DNA from: Micromonosporaceae bacterium KJ-029
GTDB taxonomy: Bacteria; Actinomycetota; Actinomycetes; Mycobacteriales; Micromonosporaceae
NCBI GenBank assembly: GCA_005402585.1
Contig: BIFP01000051.1
Span: 1 to 64,000, forward strand
DNA: 64,000 bases
Direction of reading: 5' to 3'
Every line of letters begins with the position of its first letter. Positions within the stretch are counted from its first letter, which is position 1. This document shows positions 42,027 to 51,326 of the stretch, piece after piece. A program made the translations under genes and the position numbers. The notes below the pieces were generated by a model that had not been told where the DNA came from, searched no databases, and was given only the letters and a program-made list of their open reading frames with translations.

Positions 42027-42248
42027 GTGATCCCCATCCTGATCCTGTTCGGCCTGGTGTTCGGCCGTTGGTGGCGGTCCGCCCTCGCCGTGGCCGCCGT
42101 GGGATGGCCCGCCCTGCTCCTGGCCACCAACACGCTGGGCGTGGAGCCGAGACTGCTCACCGCCGCCGTGCTCGCCGTCGCCAACACCAGCGTCGGCGTA
42201 CTGATCCACCAGGGCGTCCGGCGGTTGCTGCGGCGACGTCAGGAGTAG
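42027..42248 (+). CDS. Small two-helix membrane protein
   Basis: A 73-residue protein with two or three hydrophobic segments (IPILILFGLVFG, AVAAVGWPALLL, LLTAAVLAVANTSVG) ending in an Arg-rich tail. GGGGGG precedes GTG 42027 by a good distance. Function unknown. Confidence 0.65.
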   Translation: MIPILILFGLVFGRWWRSALAVAAVGWPALLLATNTLGVEPRLLTAAVLAVANTSVGVLIHQGVRRLLRRRQE

Positions 42249-42309
42249 GGCCGGTGTTGTGGACCCCTCGGGTGCCGGCGCCGCCTGGGCCGGCATCCGT
42301 CCCCGAGGA

Positions 42310-43155
42310 TCAGGGGCGAAGGTCCGTCCTCGCCGCGCCGGTGGTCGGGTCGTACGGGTAGGACAGGTGCTGGTGGATCAGCCGCCAGGCGCCGTCGCGT
42401 CGGGCGAAGACCCGGGTGCCGCGTGACCAGCTGTCGACGCGTCGGCCGCCGGGCGGCGTGACCCGTACGCGGTTGAGGCCCCAGGCCACGGCGAGGTCGC
42501 CGCCGACCACGATCTTCTGGTCGGGTACGTCCCATTGCACGGCGCCGTCGCCGGCTGCTTCGAGGCCAGCCTGGCAGACCTCGCGAACGGCCCGCACGCC
42601 GACGTGTTGCAGCGGCTGGTCGTGTTCGTACGACACGATGTCGGCGGCGATGGGGTTCATCAGGGCGTCGAGGTCCTTCGCGGCGGTGGCGTCGAACCAG
42701 CGCTGGTGGAGTCGGCGTAGCTCGTCCTCGGCCGCGACACCATCCGGCTCGGCGGCGGAGTCGCCGAGCGGGAAGGAGTGGTGCTCATGGGCGATTATCC
42801 ACCGGCCGTCCTGCCGGCACAGGCCGAGGGTGAGGCGCAGCCGCCGGTCGGGCTCGTCGGCGAAGTCCTCCTCGGTGCCGCAGCGCAGCAGGGCGTACGC
42901 GAAGGCGATGTCGTCGCCAGCCGTGACGTCCAGCGACTCGATCTCGAACGAGGCGCCCTGGGCCTGCCAGCGGAAGAACGGCGGCCAACTCTCGCGGTAG
43001 GCGTCGAGGCCACGTACGCCCTGCTGCGGCGGCGGCACGTCGAACATCACGATGTCCTCGGCGTGGTCGGCGAGGACGCCGTCAAGATCGCCCACGTGGA
43101 CCGCCTCGGCCCAGCGCTCGATCAGGGTGCGGATCTGTTCCTCGTTGCTCGGCAT
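42310..43155 (-). CDS. Tandem SnoaL-like (NTF2-fold) protein
   Basis: A 281-residue protein made of two NTF2/SnoaL-like domains (about 5-125 and 140-275), each beginning with an IRTLIERWAEAVHVGDLDGV / LRRLHQRWFDATAAKDLDAL helix and containing ADHAEDIVMFDVPPP or AADIVSYEHD. It is 39 bases downstream of the ECF sigma gene on the same strand, possibly a target or partner. A duplicated ketosteroid-isomerase-like enzyme or ligand binder; no function is assigned. Confidence 0.82.
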   Translation of the reverse strand: MPSNEEQIRTLIERWAEAVHVGDLDGVLADHAEDIVMFDVPPPQQGVRGLDAYRESWPPFFRWQAQGASFEIESLDVTAGDDIAFAYALLRCGTEEDFADEPDRRLRLTLGLCRQDGRWIIAHEHHSFPLGDSAAEPDGVAAEDELRRLHQRWFDATAAKDLDALMNPIAADIVSYEHDQPLQHVGVRAVREVCQAGLEAAGDGAVQWDVPDQKIVVGGDLAVAWGLNRVRVTPPGGRRVDSWSRGTRVFARRDGAWRLIHQHLSYPYDPTTGAARTDLRP

Positions 43156-43194
43156 GGTCGGCTCGGTCCTTCCGGGTTGATGAGTCCGTCAGGA

Positions 43195-44274
43195 CTACAA
43201 CCCGGGCCGGGCCGCGAACTCATCGCGCGCCGGCAGGTCATCTCTGCCGAGCCGGGCCGGCAGGCCGAAACGAGGGAACGGGGCATCGAGGAACGAGACC
43301 ACCTCGGCCACCCGGGGGCCGCGCAACGCGAGCAGGTCCAGGCCCGCCGGGAGGTAGGCCTCGTGGGCGTCGTCCCACCGGTACGTGCCGAAGGCGAGCT
43401 GCCCGTTCGCCCCGGCGGGCAGGAACCGCCAGCGATTCGACCGCACCGCCTCGACGAGGAAGCCGCGGATCGCCTGCTGCCCCTCGTACCAGATCCGCAG
43501 CGGCGGCATCGAGTACCGCGCGTCGTCGGTCAGCATCGCCACGATGGCCTCGACGTCACCGACCTCCCACGCGGCCGCGTACCGGCGGGCCAGCTGCCGC
43601 TGCGCCGAGTCGCCGAGCGTGTGCAGGGTCCGCTTCTGGGTGTGCTCGGGCAGCAGCGCTGCGAGGACCGCACGGGCCCGCTGCAGTGCGCTGTTGACCG
43701 CGGCGACCGTGGTGTCGAGCAGGTCGGCGGTCTCGCGGGAGGAATAGCCGAGCACGTCGCGCAGCAGCAGGGCGGCCCGTTGCCGCGCCGACAGGTGTTG
43801 CAGAGCGGCGACGAACGCGAGTTCGACACTCTCGCGCGCGACCAGTCGGGCCTCCGGATCCAGCCGCGCCGTCCAGCCCATCAGCTGATCCGGGTACGGC
43901 TCCAGCCACGCCGTCTCGGCCAGCGGCGCTGCGGCCGGGCTCAGGTCGGTGGGCAGCTCCCGCCGCCTGCGGCGCTCGATCAGCGTCAACGCGCGGTTCG
44001 TCGCGATCCTGTAGAGCCACGGCCGGATCGACCCGCCGTCGTCGAACCGGGCCAGGCTTCGCCAGGCCCGGTCCAGGGCCTCCTGGACGGCGTCCTCCGC
44101 GTCGTGCACCGAGCCCAACATCCGGTAGCAGTGTGCGCGCAACTCGTCGCGCAGAGGACCGACCAGCCGGCCGAACGCCTCACCGTCGCCGGTACGCGCC
44201 GCCGTGAGCAACTCCGCCGTGCCCGGCTCACCGGCCCGACGCGGCCCGCCCGCACCATCCCGGCCCCGACCCAC
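43195..44274 (-). CDS. ECF sigma factor with C-terminal SnoaL domain
   Basis: A 359-residue ECF sigma factor of the SigG/TIGR02960 type: region 2 [39 protein letters not shown], region 4 [26 protein letters not shown]. The extra SnoaL-like domain (about 245-345) is typical of this group and modulates the sigma factor directly instead of an anti-sigma. Start is GTG 44274, since no ATG is near; uncertain by a few codons. Confidence 0.88.
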   Translation of the reverse strand: MGRGRDGAGGPRRAGEPGTAELLTAARTGDGEAFGRLVGPLRDELRAHCYRMLGSVHDAEDAVQEALDRAWRSLARFDDGGSIRPWLYRIATNRALTLIERRRRRELPTDLSPAAAPLAETAWLEPYPDQLMGWTARLDPEARLVARESVELAFVAALQHLSARQRAALLLRDVLGYSSRETADLLDTTVAAVNSALQRARAVLAALLPEHTQKRTLHTLGDSAQRQLARRYAAAWEVGDVEAIVAMLTDDARYSMPPLRIWYEGQQAIRGFLVEAVRSNRWRFLPAGANGQLAFGTYRWDDAHEAYLPAGLDLLALRGPRVAEVVSFLDAPFPRFGLPARLGRDDLPARDEFAARPGL

Positions 44275-44361
44275 CGGTGCCAGGGTACGCCGGCGCCTCG
44301 CGAGCAGGCGTCCGGCGAGCGTACTGTCGGCGCGTTGCCCGCGTCGCACCTGGGGATCCCG

Positions 44362-45219
44362 ATGAAGTTCGCCATCAGCTACAGTCCGCCCTACCACGGG
44401 GTCGATCCCGACGCGATCGTGGCGTACGCCCAGCACGCCGAGGCGTGCGGCTTCGACGGTTTCTACCTGCCGGAGCACATCGTGCTGTATCCCGGTGCGT
44501 CCATCGGCGGTGTCGAGATACCCCCCTCGCTGTCCTACCTGGACCCGCTCGACTGCCTGAGCTTCGTCGCCGCGTCGACGCAGCGGATCCTGCTCGGCAC
44601 CGGCGTGCTGCTGCTGCCGTACCACCACCCGGTGACCCTCGCGAAGCGGCTGGCCACCGTCGATGTCCTGTCCCGGGGCCGGATGCGGCTGCTCACCGTC
44701 GGGCTCGGCGCGCTTCCCGGGGAGGCGAGCGCGGTCGGCGTCGACTTCGCCAGCCGGGGTCGCCGCGCCGACGAGGCCATCGACGTGTTGCGGCTGCTCT
44801 GGTCCGGCGGTGACGAGGGCGTCAGCTTCCACGGCGAGTTCTTCGCGTTCGACCAGCTGTGCAGCTTCCCGAAGCCGTACCGGAGCAGCAGTCTGCCGAT
44901 CCACGTCGGCGGTTCCAGCCGGGCCGCGGCCCGCCGCGCCGGGAGGCGCGGGGACGGATACTTCCCCGGCGGGCTGGTCCACCCCGACGAGCGGGCCGCG
45001 CAGCTGAGGCTGGCTCGGGAGGCCGCCGTGGCGGCGGGCCGAGACCCGGACGCGTTGGAGTACACCCGGATGGGCTCCGTCGAGCTGACCGTCGAGCGCG
45101 CCGAACAGTTGGCCGCCGAGGGAGTGACCCGCGTCGTCGTCGGCTGCTCGGCCACCGACCCCGACGAGCAGCGCGACCAGATGTCCGCCTTCGCGGATCG
45201 GTTCGGCCTGCGCGGATAA
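44362..45219 (+). CDS. F420-type LLM-class oxidoreductase
   Basis: A 285-residue luciferase-like monooxygenase-fold enzyme: [58 protein letters not shown]. Most family members use F420 in actinomycetes; flavin use is possible. Start at ATG 44362. Divergent from the ECF sigma gene. Substrate unknown. Confidence 0.9.
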   Translation: MKFAISYSPPYHGVDPDAIVAYAQHAEACGFDGFYLPEHIVLYPGASIGGVEIPPSLSYLDPLDCLSFVAASTQRILLGTGVLLLPYHHPVTLAKRLATVDVLSRGRMRLLTVGLGALPGEASAVGVDFASRGRRADEAIDVLRLLWSGGDEGVSFHGEFFAFDQLCSFPKPYRSSSLPIHVGGSSRAAARRAGRRGDGYFPGGLVHPDERAAQLRLAREAAVAAGRDPDALEYTRMGSVELTVERAEQLAAEGVTRVVVGCSATDPDEQRDQMSAFADRFGLRG

Positions 45220-45240
45220 CCGCGTTCCGCAGTGGCTTCG

Positions 45241-45699
45241 TCAGGACCGGCAGTTGCCGATCAGGTTGTCGAGGGCGCCGGTCGGGTCGTGCAGGGCGCG
45301 GGCGCCGTCGCTGACGACCCGGCGGGTGCCGGGGTCGACCGGGTCGGTGTCCGCCCACCCCGGCGTGCCGATGTTGATCTCGACTTCGAGGCCGGCGGGG
45401 GTACGGAAGCGCCGCTCGGTGACGGCACCCCAGGACTGGACCCGGATCAGGTCACCGATGGCGAGCTCGCGAACCCAGGTGTTGTCGGCGTACCGGTCCT
45501 CGTCGGTGGTGAGCAGAACCAGGTCGATGTCCGAGTCGGGCCGGGCGGCTTCGCGGGCGTACGAGCCGACCAGCAGCAGGCCGACGACATCCGGGCGGCG
45601 GGCGGCCCACGCGGTGACGCCCTCGATGACGCGGGCCGCCTCGGCGATCAGTTCGGGCGACAACGCCGGCTCGGCACCGGTTGGTCGGTCACGGCTCAC
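45241..45699 (-). CDS. Nucleotidyltransferase-fold protein
   Basis: A 152-residue Pol-beta-like nucleotidyltransferase: the GSYAREAARPDSDIDLVLL motif with G-S and D-x-D residues is intact. Such small proteins include HEPN/MNT antitoxins and antibiotic adenylyltransferases; nothing nearby decides. GTG 45699 is the only start that leaves the motif at the usual distance. Confidence 0.8.
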   Translation of the reverse strand: MSRDRPTGAEPALSPELIAEAARVIEGVTAWAARRPDVVGLLLVGSYAREAARPDSDIDLVLLTTDEDRYADNTWVRELAIGDLIRVQSWGAVTERRFRTPAGLEVEINIGTPGWADTDPVDPGTRRVVSDGARALHDPTGALDNLIGNCRS

Positions 45700-45724
45700 C
45701 AGTGAAGGGTAGCGCCCGTGCCGG

Positions 45725-45895
45725 TCAGCGGGACGGGTCGGGCTTCGGCTGCACCGCGTAGAAGCCCCGCCACGGCGCCCCGCCGCCCCACAGATGGAAG
45801 GCGCCGATGAGTACCAGCAGGTAGGCGCTGCCCAGCGGCCCGGCCAGGAACCAGCCCACCACCGCCACAACGGCGAGGGCCACGATGATCCTCAC
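45725..45895 (-). CDS. Short membrane reading frame, probable true C-terminus of the neighbour
   Basis: A 56-residue frame beginning VRIIVALAVVAVVGWFLAGP and ending FYAVQPKPDPSR, with one hydrophobic span and one shorter. It opens only at GTG 45895 with no ribosome site. Without the shift at 45938-45945 it joins SPFVPGILGSAEPAVRHVRII as the natural end of the large membrane protein gene. It is listed separately because the alternative is a small independent gene. Confidence 0.5.
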   Translation of the reverse strand: MRIIVALAVVAVVGWFLAGPLGSAYLLVLIGAFHLWGGGAPWRGFYAVQPKPDPSR

Positions 45896-47429
45896 GTGCC
45901 GGACCGCCGGCTCGGCAGAACCGAGTATCCCGGGAACAAAAGGGGCTCAGGTAGTAGTTGCGGGGCGGCCGGCCGCGGGCGGTGCTCGCCGGCCAGAGCC
46001 GCCCCACCTCCGCCGCGTCGACCAGGTACATCCGCCGTAGCCCCGGGCAGCGCCGCAGCCGGACCTCCAGCGGTAGCCGAACCTGCGAGATCGGGGTCCC
46101 GTCGGCTCCCCACCTGACGCCGTCCAACCAGCGCACCAGCCGGCGATCCCAGATGATGCGCTGGTACCAGGTCCGGCCCTCGCTCTTTAGTTCTAGCCAG
46201 AAGGCGGTCGGCTCGGTGTCGGCGTTCCCCGTCGGCGGGGTCCAGACCAGTTCGGCGACGTGGACGCGGGCGGTGGCCGGCGTGGCCCGCCGCACGGCGC
46301 CCAGCGCCCAGCGGCCGAGCCGCCACGCCCACGCCCAGATCAGCACGATGCCGGGTGCCAGAACGAGACCGGTCCACACGTTGCGGTCCCGGGTGCCGGG
46401 TTCGAACGACGCGGCATCCACCGGGACGGCCTGGTCCGGTTCCGCCGGGTTGTACCGCAGCGGGATGTGGCTGCCCCTCAGAAACCGCCTGGCGTCAAGT
46501 GGTGTCAACCGCACCCACCACTCGTCTCCGTCGCCGTCGAGGAAACTGACCTCGATTCGATCCTGGGCGCCCAGGTGATCCGCGGTGACCATGCCGATCG
46601 TGGTGGCGCTCAGCAACCTGTCCTGGTTGCGGTTCCACTCCGCCAGTTGCCACAGCACGCCGACGATGGTCAGCGCCAGCAGCAGCCAGCCCGCCAGGAC
46701 CTTCCAGAGGACGACGTTGGGTCGCGTCCTGGTGGCCACCACCGGCGATAGTGTCGGCGCGGCGGCCACCGGTGCCGACGCCTGGAACATGTGGGCCCAT
46801 TCCTCAAGGAACTGCTTGGCCTGCGCGGAGGCCGCAGCGACCTCCGGATCAACTGGCTGCCTGACCTCGTCCTGGTCGGGATCGCCGCGCAGGATGGGCA
46901 CCAGGAGGAAGACGCCGATGCCGATGAAGGCGACCGCGGGCAGGGCCGTCCAGATCCAGCGCTTGTCATCGGTGTAGATGGTCTCCGCCGACGAGCCGGC
47001 CACGGTGCCGGCCAGCGTCGTGCCGTCGGCCGGCGGTTGGCGGAATATCTCGTCGAGCGCGACGCTGGCGATGCGGACGGCACCGTCGTCGGAGACGAAC
47101 GGGCCGGAGCACTCCCAACTGGGCCCGTCCTCCGTCTTGTCCAGTACGCAGTCCTCGACGGTGACCTGGCCGGCGATCCCGCCGTGCTCCGCCCGGTACG
47201 AGTCGATCGCGATGCCGGACAGGTAGAGCCCACCACCGAACAGCACGGCTACCAGCGGAAGCAGCAACCAGTCGTGGAACTCCAGATCGCGTACCCGGCG
47301 CACCAGATCCCTCCCGATGGCGTCGCACCACCCACCATCGGCGGCGGTGCGGTGGCCGCCACTGTACGACCGCGCCGCCGCCTCGCCGTCGAGCGAGGAG
47401 TCCGCCACCGTAGCCTGATCGACAGACAT
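45725..47429 (-). CDS. Multi-span membrane protein of unknown function, apparent C-terminal frameshift
   Basis: From ATG 47429 about 500 residues encode a protein with four hydrophobic segments (LLLPLVAVLFGGGLYLSG; ALPAVAFIGIGVFLLVP; VLAGWLLLALTIVGVL; VLAPGIVLIWAWAW), a DUF3592-like beta domain between, and a long soluble end. At 45938-45945 (AAAAGGGG on plus, CCCCTTTT on minus) the sense reading passes to another frame that encodes about 70 more residues, then stops at 45725. Removing one T restores this. It is either a sequencing error, a real loss, or a slippage site. I do not recognise the family. Confidence 0.65.
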
Positions 47430-47438
47430 CGGAGTCAG

Positions 47439-47454
47439 ACGATCGTCCGATCGT
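47439..47454. promoter_or_regulatory. 16-bp dyad between divergent genes
   Basis: ACGATCG-TC-CGATCGT lies 10 bases from the start of the minus-strand membrane gene and 52 before the sirtuin gene. Operator-like; no regulator is adjacent. Confidence 0.5.
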
Positions 47455-47505
47455 TCGCACCGTCGTCTGCCGGCGGTGACACGCCCGGAGAGGAGCACGA
47501 CCAAG

Positions 47506-48294
47506 ATGGCGGAGTTGGTCACGACCGAGGCGGCGGCGATGCTCGGACAGGCCCGCCGAGTCGTCGTCTTCACCGGTGCCGGCATGTCCGCCGAGAGCGG
47601 GGTGCCGACCTTCCGCGACGCCCTCACCGGGCTGTGGCAGCGGTACGACGCCCACGCGCTCGCCACACCGGAGGCGTTCCGCGACGACCCGGCCCTCGTG
47701 TGGGGCTGGTACGAGTGGCGGCGGTGCGCCGTCCGGCGGGCCCAGCCCCATGAGGGGCACCTGGCCGTGGCCGCGATCGAGACCCACGCCCCGCATGCCG
47801 TCGTGATCACACAGAACGTCGACGACCTGCACGAACGCGCCGGTTCGAAGGCCCCTGTCCACCTGCACGGCAGCCTGTTCGCGCCACGCTGCTCGGCCTG
47901 CGCGCAACCGGCACCCCCGCCGGACGGCACAGCCGAGGAACCGATCGAGGGCCGGCGGACCCCACCGCCCCGCTGCGCGCACTGCGCGGCACCTGTCCGG
48001 CCGGGCGTGGTCTGGTTCGGCGAGGCACTGCCGCAGCAGGCGTTGGAGGCCGCCGTCGAGGAGGCCGCCTCCTGCGATCTGCTGTTGACCGTGGGCACCT
48101 CGGGCCTGGTGTACCCGGCCGCCGAGATCCCCCAGGTGGCCGCCCGGATGGGCGCCACGGTGATCCAGGTCAACCCGCAACCGACACCGCTGGACGCGGT
48201 GTCCGACGTGAACCTGCGCGGCCCGGCCGCCCGAGTCCTGCCCGCCCTCGTACAGGCCGCCTGGGGCGACCCCGAACCGCCGCAGTCCGGCTGA
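47506..48294 (+). CDS. NAD-dependent protein deacylase, class III sirtuin
   Basis: A 262-residue Sir2/CobB protein. NAD site GAGMSAESGVPTFRDALTG, catalytic His121 in LHGS, zinc cysteines CSAC and CAHC, and the class-III pair Tyr69/Arg72 (WYEWRR) that favours succinyl/malonyl removal over acetyl. ATG 47506 follows AGGAG; GTG 47476 is an alternative. Protein deacylation, possibly linking NAD status to metabolism. Confidence 0.9.
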   Translation: MAELVTTEAAAMLGQARRVVVFTGAGMSAESGVPTFRDALTGLWQRYDAHALATPEAFRDDPALVWGWYEWRRCAVRRAQPHEGHLAVAAIETHAPHAVVITQNVDDLHERAGSKAPVHLHGSLFAPRCSACAQPAPPPDGTAEEPIEGRRTPPPRCAHCAAPVRPGVVWFGEALPQQALEAAVEEAASCDLLLTVGTSGLVYPAAEIPQVAARMGATVIQVNPQPTPLDAVSDVNLRGPAARVLPALVQAAWGDPEPPQSG

Positions 48295-48351
48295 CCCGCC
48301 GGATCCGGGTGGCATGGCAGACCCTCGTCGGCCCGCGCGCGGCCGAACCTG

Positions 48352-49023
48352 TCAGCGGCGCCGCCGTGGCTGGTTCCGCGCCGACCGCGGTGCGGCTGGG
48401 TGCTGGCCCGACGCCTCCGGGCGTTCGACGCGGGTGGGGTTGCCGCGTACCAGCTCGTCGTGGACGCGCCAGCGGGCGGTGGCGGCGGCGTCGGCCAGGG
48501 CCTGGTCATCGCGCTCGATGCGCTGTCGCAGCAGTCGCAAGGCGATCCGCCGGTTGAGGCTGAACTGCCGCTCGGTGTCGACCACCACGACGGTTCCCGA
48601 CGGACGGTGCGTCGCCCGCACCGCGGTGCTGACCTTGTTCCGGTGCTGCCCGCCGGGGCCACCGGTGCGGCAGGCGACGATGTCGACGTCCGCCTCCGTG
48701 AACGTCGTACGGGGGGTGTCGACCCGGCACGGTCTGGCGGTGACGTACCAGTTCTTCCGGCCGGTGCCGGCCCGGTAGGGGCTGGCGGCCTGCCAGCACA
48801 GCGTTCCGGTCCACGAGGTGGCGAACGCCTCGGCGTCGGCTCCGAGGATCTCGACCAGGACCGATCGGTAGGTGTCGGGGCGGTCACCGGGGACGGTCTC
48901 GATCCGTCGGGTGCGCAACTGGTGCCGGGCGGCGTCGGCCTCCAGGCGGCCGAGCAGCCGGGCGAGTGCCCAGGCGCACTCCTGTGGGCCGCGCCCGGCG
49001 GACATGAGCAGGTGGAGGCTCAC
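48352..49023 (-). CDS. prfH: Peptide chain release factor H (ribosome rescue)
   Basis: A 223-residue PrfH: it has the peptidyl-tRNA hydrolysis domain with GGPGGQHRNK (GGQ at 124-126) but lacks the long N-terminal codon-recognition region of RF1/RF2. GTG 49023 overlaps the RtcB stop (GTGA), so both are made together. In the RtcB2-PrfH system, PrfH frees peptides from ribosomes whose 16S decoding centre has been cut, and RtcB rejoins the rRNA. Length is slightly longer than usual because of an Arg-rich tail. Confidence 0.9.
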   Translation of the reverse strand: MSLHLLMSAGRGPQECAWALARLLGRLEADAARHQLRTRRIETVPGDRPDTYRSVLVEILGADAEAFATSWTGTLCWQAASPYRAGTGRKNWYVTARPCRVDTPRTTFTEADVDIVACRTGGPGGQHRNKVSTAVRATHRPSGTVVVVDTERQFSLNRRIALRLLRQRIERDDQALADAAATARWRVHDELVRGNPTRVERPEASGQHPAAPRSARNQPRRRR

Positions 49024-50201
49024 CGCCGACCCCGCTTGCGGCGGTCGTCCCGGCCGCCCCGCTGTGCCGCCGGCCCGACGTCGGGCGTCTTGTAGGTGAC
49101 CAGGGGGATCGTGGTCGCCACGGGCGTGGCCAGGCCGTGCTCGACGAGGTCGGTGATCACCTGCTCGATGCGCTTGTAGGCCGTCGGTGCCTCCTCGAAG
49201 AGCAGCTGCCGGTCGCCGCACACCACCAGCGACCCCATCGCCGTACGGCGCAGCTCCTCGACGGTGTGTTTGGCCCGGCCGCGGCGCAGCGCGTCGGCGC
49301 GTGACATCTTGCGGCCCGCGCCGTGCGCCACCGAGTGGTTGGCCTCCGGCCCGGCGTGGGCGGCCACCAGATAGGGCGGGGTGCCGCGGGTGCCGGCGAT
49401 GAGCACGTCGCGGCCGTCGCCCGGTGCCGCTCCCTTGCGGTGCAGGTAGACCCCGTCGCGGACCTCGACCAGGTTGTGGCACTCGTCGACGATCGGTTCG
49501 GCCGGCTCGGCGCCGAGGGCGTGGGCGACCCGGGCGGCCATCAGCCGCCGGTTGAGCGATCCCCAGCGGACGGCGTCGTCGTGCATCGCCAGGTAGGCGG
49601 CCGGATCAGCAGCCGGCCCCGCGCCGTGCACCTCGGTGTGCGCCCGCAGGATCCGCTCGCCCAACCCCCGCGAGCCACTGTGGACGACGAGGACGAGGTC
49701 GCCGGTGGTGAGCCCGAGCCGGCTCGCGTGGGTTGGTTCGAACACCGTCCCGATCCGGGCCAGCTCGACGAAGTGGTTACCCCGGCCGACCGTCCCGAGC
49801 CCGTCGACATGGCCGGCGGGAATGTCACCCGCCAGGACGGCCCAGGCCGGGTCGTCGGCGTCCCGCTCCGGGTCCAACGGGCGGTCGAGGTCGGGGAAGC
49901 GGGCGGCGAGCTTCTCGGGTACGGCCCGTTTGAGCTTGATCGGGAACACGGCGATGCCGCAACCGATGTCGGAACCCACCAGGAACGGGTACAACACGGT
50001 GGACGACATCGCGGCGCCGATCGGGGCACCCTTGCCCGGGTGCAGATCCGGCATGGCGGCGACGTGGACCATGCCGTCGAGGGCCGCCACCTGCCGACAC
50101 TGCGCTACGGCGTCGGACTCGATCCAACTGGTGGGGGAGGCGAACACGGTGACCGTGGCCGGGGCGGACCCCGGCAGTACCGCGTGGGGAGGCTGGGACA
50201 A
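49020..50201 (-). CDS. RtcB-family RNA ligase (RtcB2-type)
   Basis: A 393-residue RNA 3'-phosphate ligase. Metal-binding Cys81 in GSDIGCGIA, GRGNHFVE (Asn/His about 142-143), HSGSRGLGERI, and the guanylylation-site His293 in NHSVAHGAGRKMSR are present. Shorter than housekeeping RtcB and coupled to prfH, the RtcB2 signature. Ligates broken rRNA in ribosome repair. No damage nuclease or sensor is encoded beside it. Confidence 0.92.
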   Translation of the reverse strand: MSQPPHAVLPGSAPATVTVFASPTSWIESDAVAQCRQVAALDGMVHVAAMPDLHPGKGAPIGAAMSSTVLYPFLVGSDIGCGIAVFPIKLKRAVPEKLAARFPDLDRPLDPERDADDPAWAVLAGDIPAGHVDGLGTVGRGNHFVELARIGTVFEPTHASRLGLTTGDLVLVVHSGSRGLGERILRAHTEVHGAGPAADPAAYLAMHDDAVRWGSLNRRLMAARVAHALGAEPAEPIVDECHNLVEVRDGVYLHRKGAAPGDGRDVLIAGTRGTPPYLVAAHAGPEANHSVAHGAGRKMSRADALRRGRAKHTVEELRRTAMGSLVVCGDRQLLFEEAPTAYKRIEQVITDLVEHGLATPVATTIPLVTYKTPDVGPAAQRGGRDDRRKRGRR

Positions 50202-50435
50202 GGACGTTCTCCACTGGTGGGAAGACAGAGGCGGACGGCATTACGGCGTGGATGGGCACCGGGTGCCGGTGCAACGTGAGCACTGTCCGTCAGAACGTCA
50301 TGGACACACCTTCCCGGAGCCGATCTGCCGCAGCAAGCGACTTTCGGCGCGTCCGACGCCGTCATCTGGTTTCCCGCCCGAGCGGTCCGGCTCGTCGCCG
50401 ACGAGTGTCGGCCCCGGGCACTATCCTCACGACTC

Positions 50436-51290
50436 GTGACATCGCAGCTGGGAGAGTTGCCCGCCGACCTGGTGGAGTTGTTCGTCGGCGCGGATCCGCG
50501 CCCGCGATCGCTGTCCGTGCCACTGCCGCCCGGGCGGACGGTGCGCGGCGACGAGGGTGCCGCCGCGCACCCCACGTTGTGGCTCACCCACGGTCCGGCA
50601 CCGGCCGGGCTGTGGCCGGCGCTCCACGCGGCGCACCAGCGCTCCGGGCTGTGGCCGTTGCTGATGGACAGTTACGCCGGTGAGCCGTCGCGCCCGTGGG
50701 ACGACGGGGAGTTCTGGCCGGGCGGCATGTCGTCGCCCGTGAAGCATGATCCGGAGCGGCTGCTCGCTGGCTGGTGGGCGTCCTGCACCGAGTCCGACGA
50801 GGACGACGTGCTGACCCCGGGAGAGCGGGTCGCTGTCACCGCCCCGTACGGCCGGGACTGGCCCGGCCTGGCCGCCCCGATCCGGCCTCGGGTCGCGCCG
50901 GAGCAGCACGCGGACCACTGGGCCGAGCAGCTGTCGCAGGCCCAGCCCGACATGCGTCTCGGGCTGGTCGCGGCGGATCGCGGCAGTGACGCGCTGGCCG
51001 CCGCCGGCTGGCAGGGAGCGGTCAACTACACCAACGACACCGGCGAACTGTCCGCCGTGCTGCGCAGCTGGGAGGACCGGTTCGGGGTCCGGGTGATCGG
51101 CGTCGGCTTCGCCGAGCTGTACCTCAGCGTCGCCGCGCCACCGTCGGACACCGCCGAGGCGTTGCGGGTGGCCGCCGAGCACTTCGCGTTCTGCCCGGAC
51201 AACATCTGGCAGGGCCAACGCCCGTGCACGCTCGCCGCCTACGCCGATCGCCTTATCGACGCTCCGACCTGGGCCTTCTGGTGGGACTGA
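50436..51290 (+). CDS. DUF4253-domain protein
   Basis: A 284-residue soluble actinomycete protein ending in the DUF4253 block (VIGVGFAELYLSVAAPPSDTAEALRVAAEHFAFCPDNIWQG). N-terminal half is poorly conserved and Pro/Trp-rich. Function unknown. Divergent from rtcB with about 230 bases between; I saw no clear promoter there. Confidence 0.85.
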   Translation: MTSQLGELPADLVELFVGADPRPRSLSVPLPPGRTVRGDEGAAAHPTLWLTHGPAPAGLWPALHAAHQRSGLWPLLMDSYAGEPSRPWDDGEFWPGGMSSPVKHDPERLLAGWWASCTESDEDDVLTPGERVAVTAPYGRDWPGLAAPIRPRVAPEQHADHWAEQLSQAQPDMRLGLVAADRGSDALAAAGWQGAVNYTNDTGELSAVLRSWEDRFGVRVIGVGFAELYLSVAAPPSDTAEALRVAAEHFAFCPDNIWQGQRPCTLAAYADRLIDAPTWAFWWD

Positions 51291-51306
51291 GCCGCTGGCA
51301 GATAGA

Positions 51307-51326
51307 CCTCCTACCGGAGTAGGAGG
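51307..51326. terminator. 8-bp hairpin at the Nramp gene end
   Basis: CCTCCTAC-CGGA-GTAGGAGG, overlapping the last four codons and stop of the Nramp-related gene and lying 17 bases past the DUF4253 stop. Could terminate the plus-strand gene. Confidence 0.5.

Noticed and set aside
45241-45699. HEPN/MNT toxin-antitoxin pair
   Set aside because: A nucleotidyltransferase is present but no HEPN gene lies beside it.
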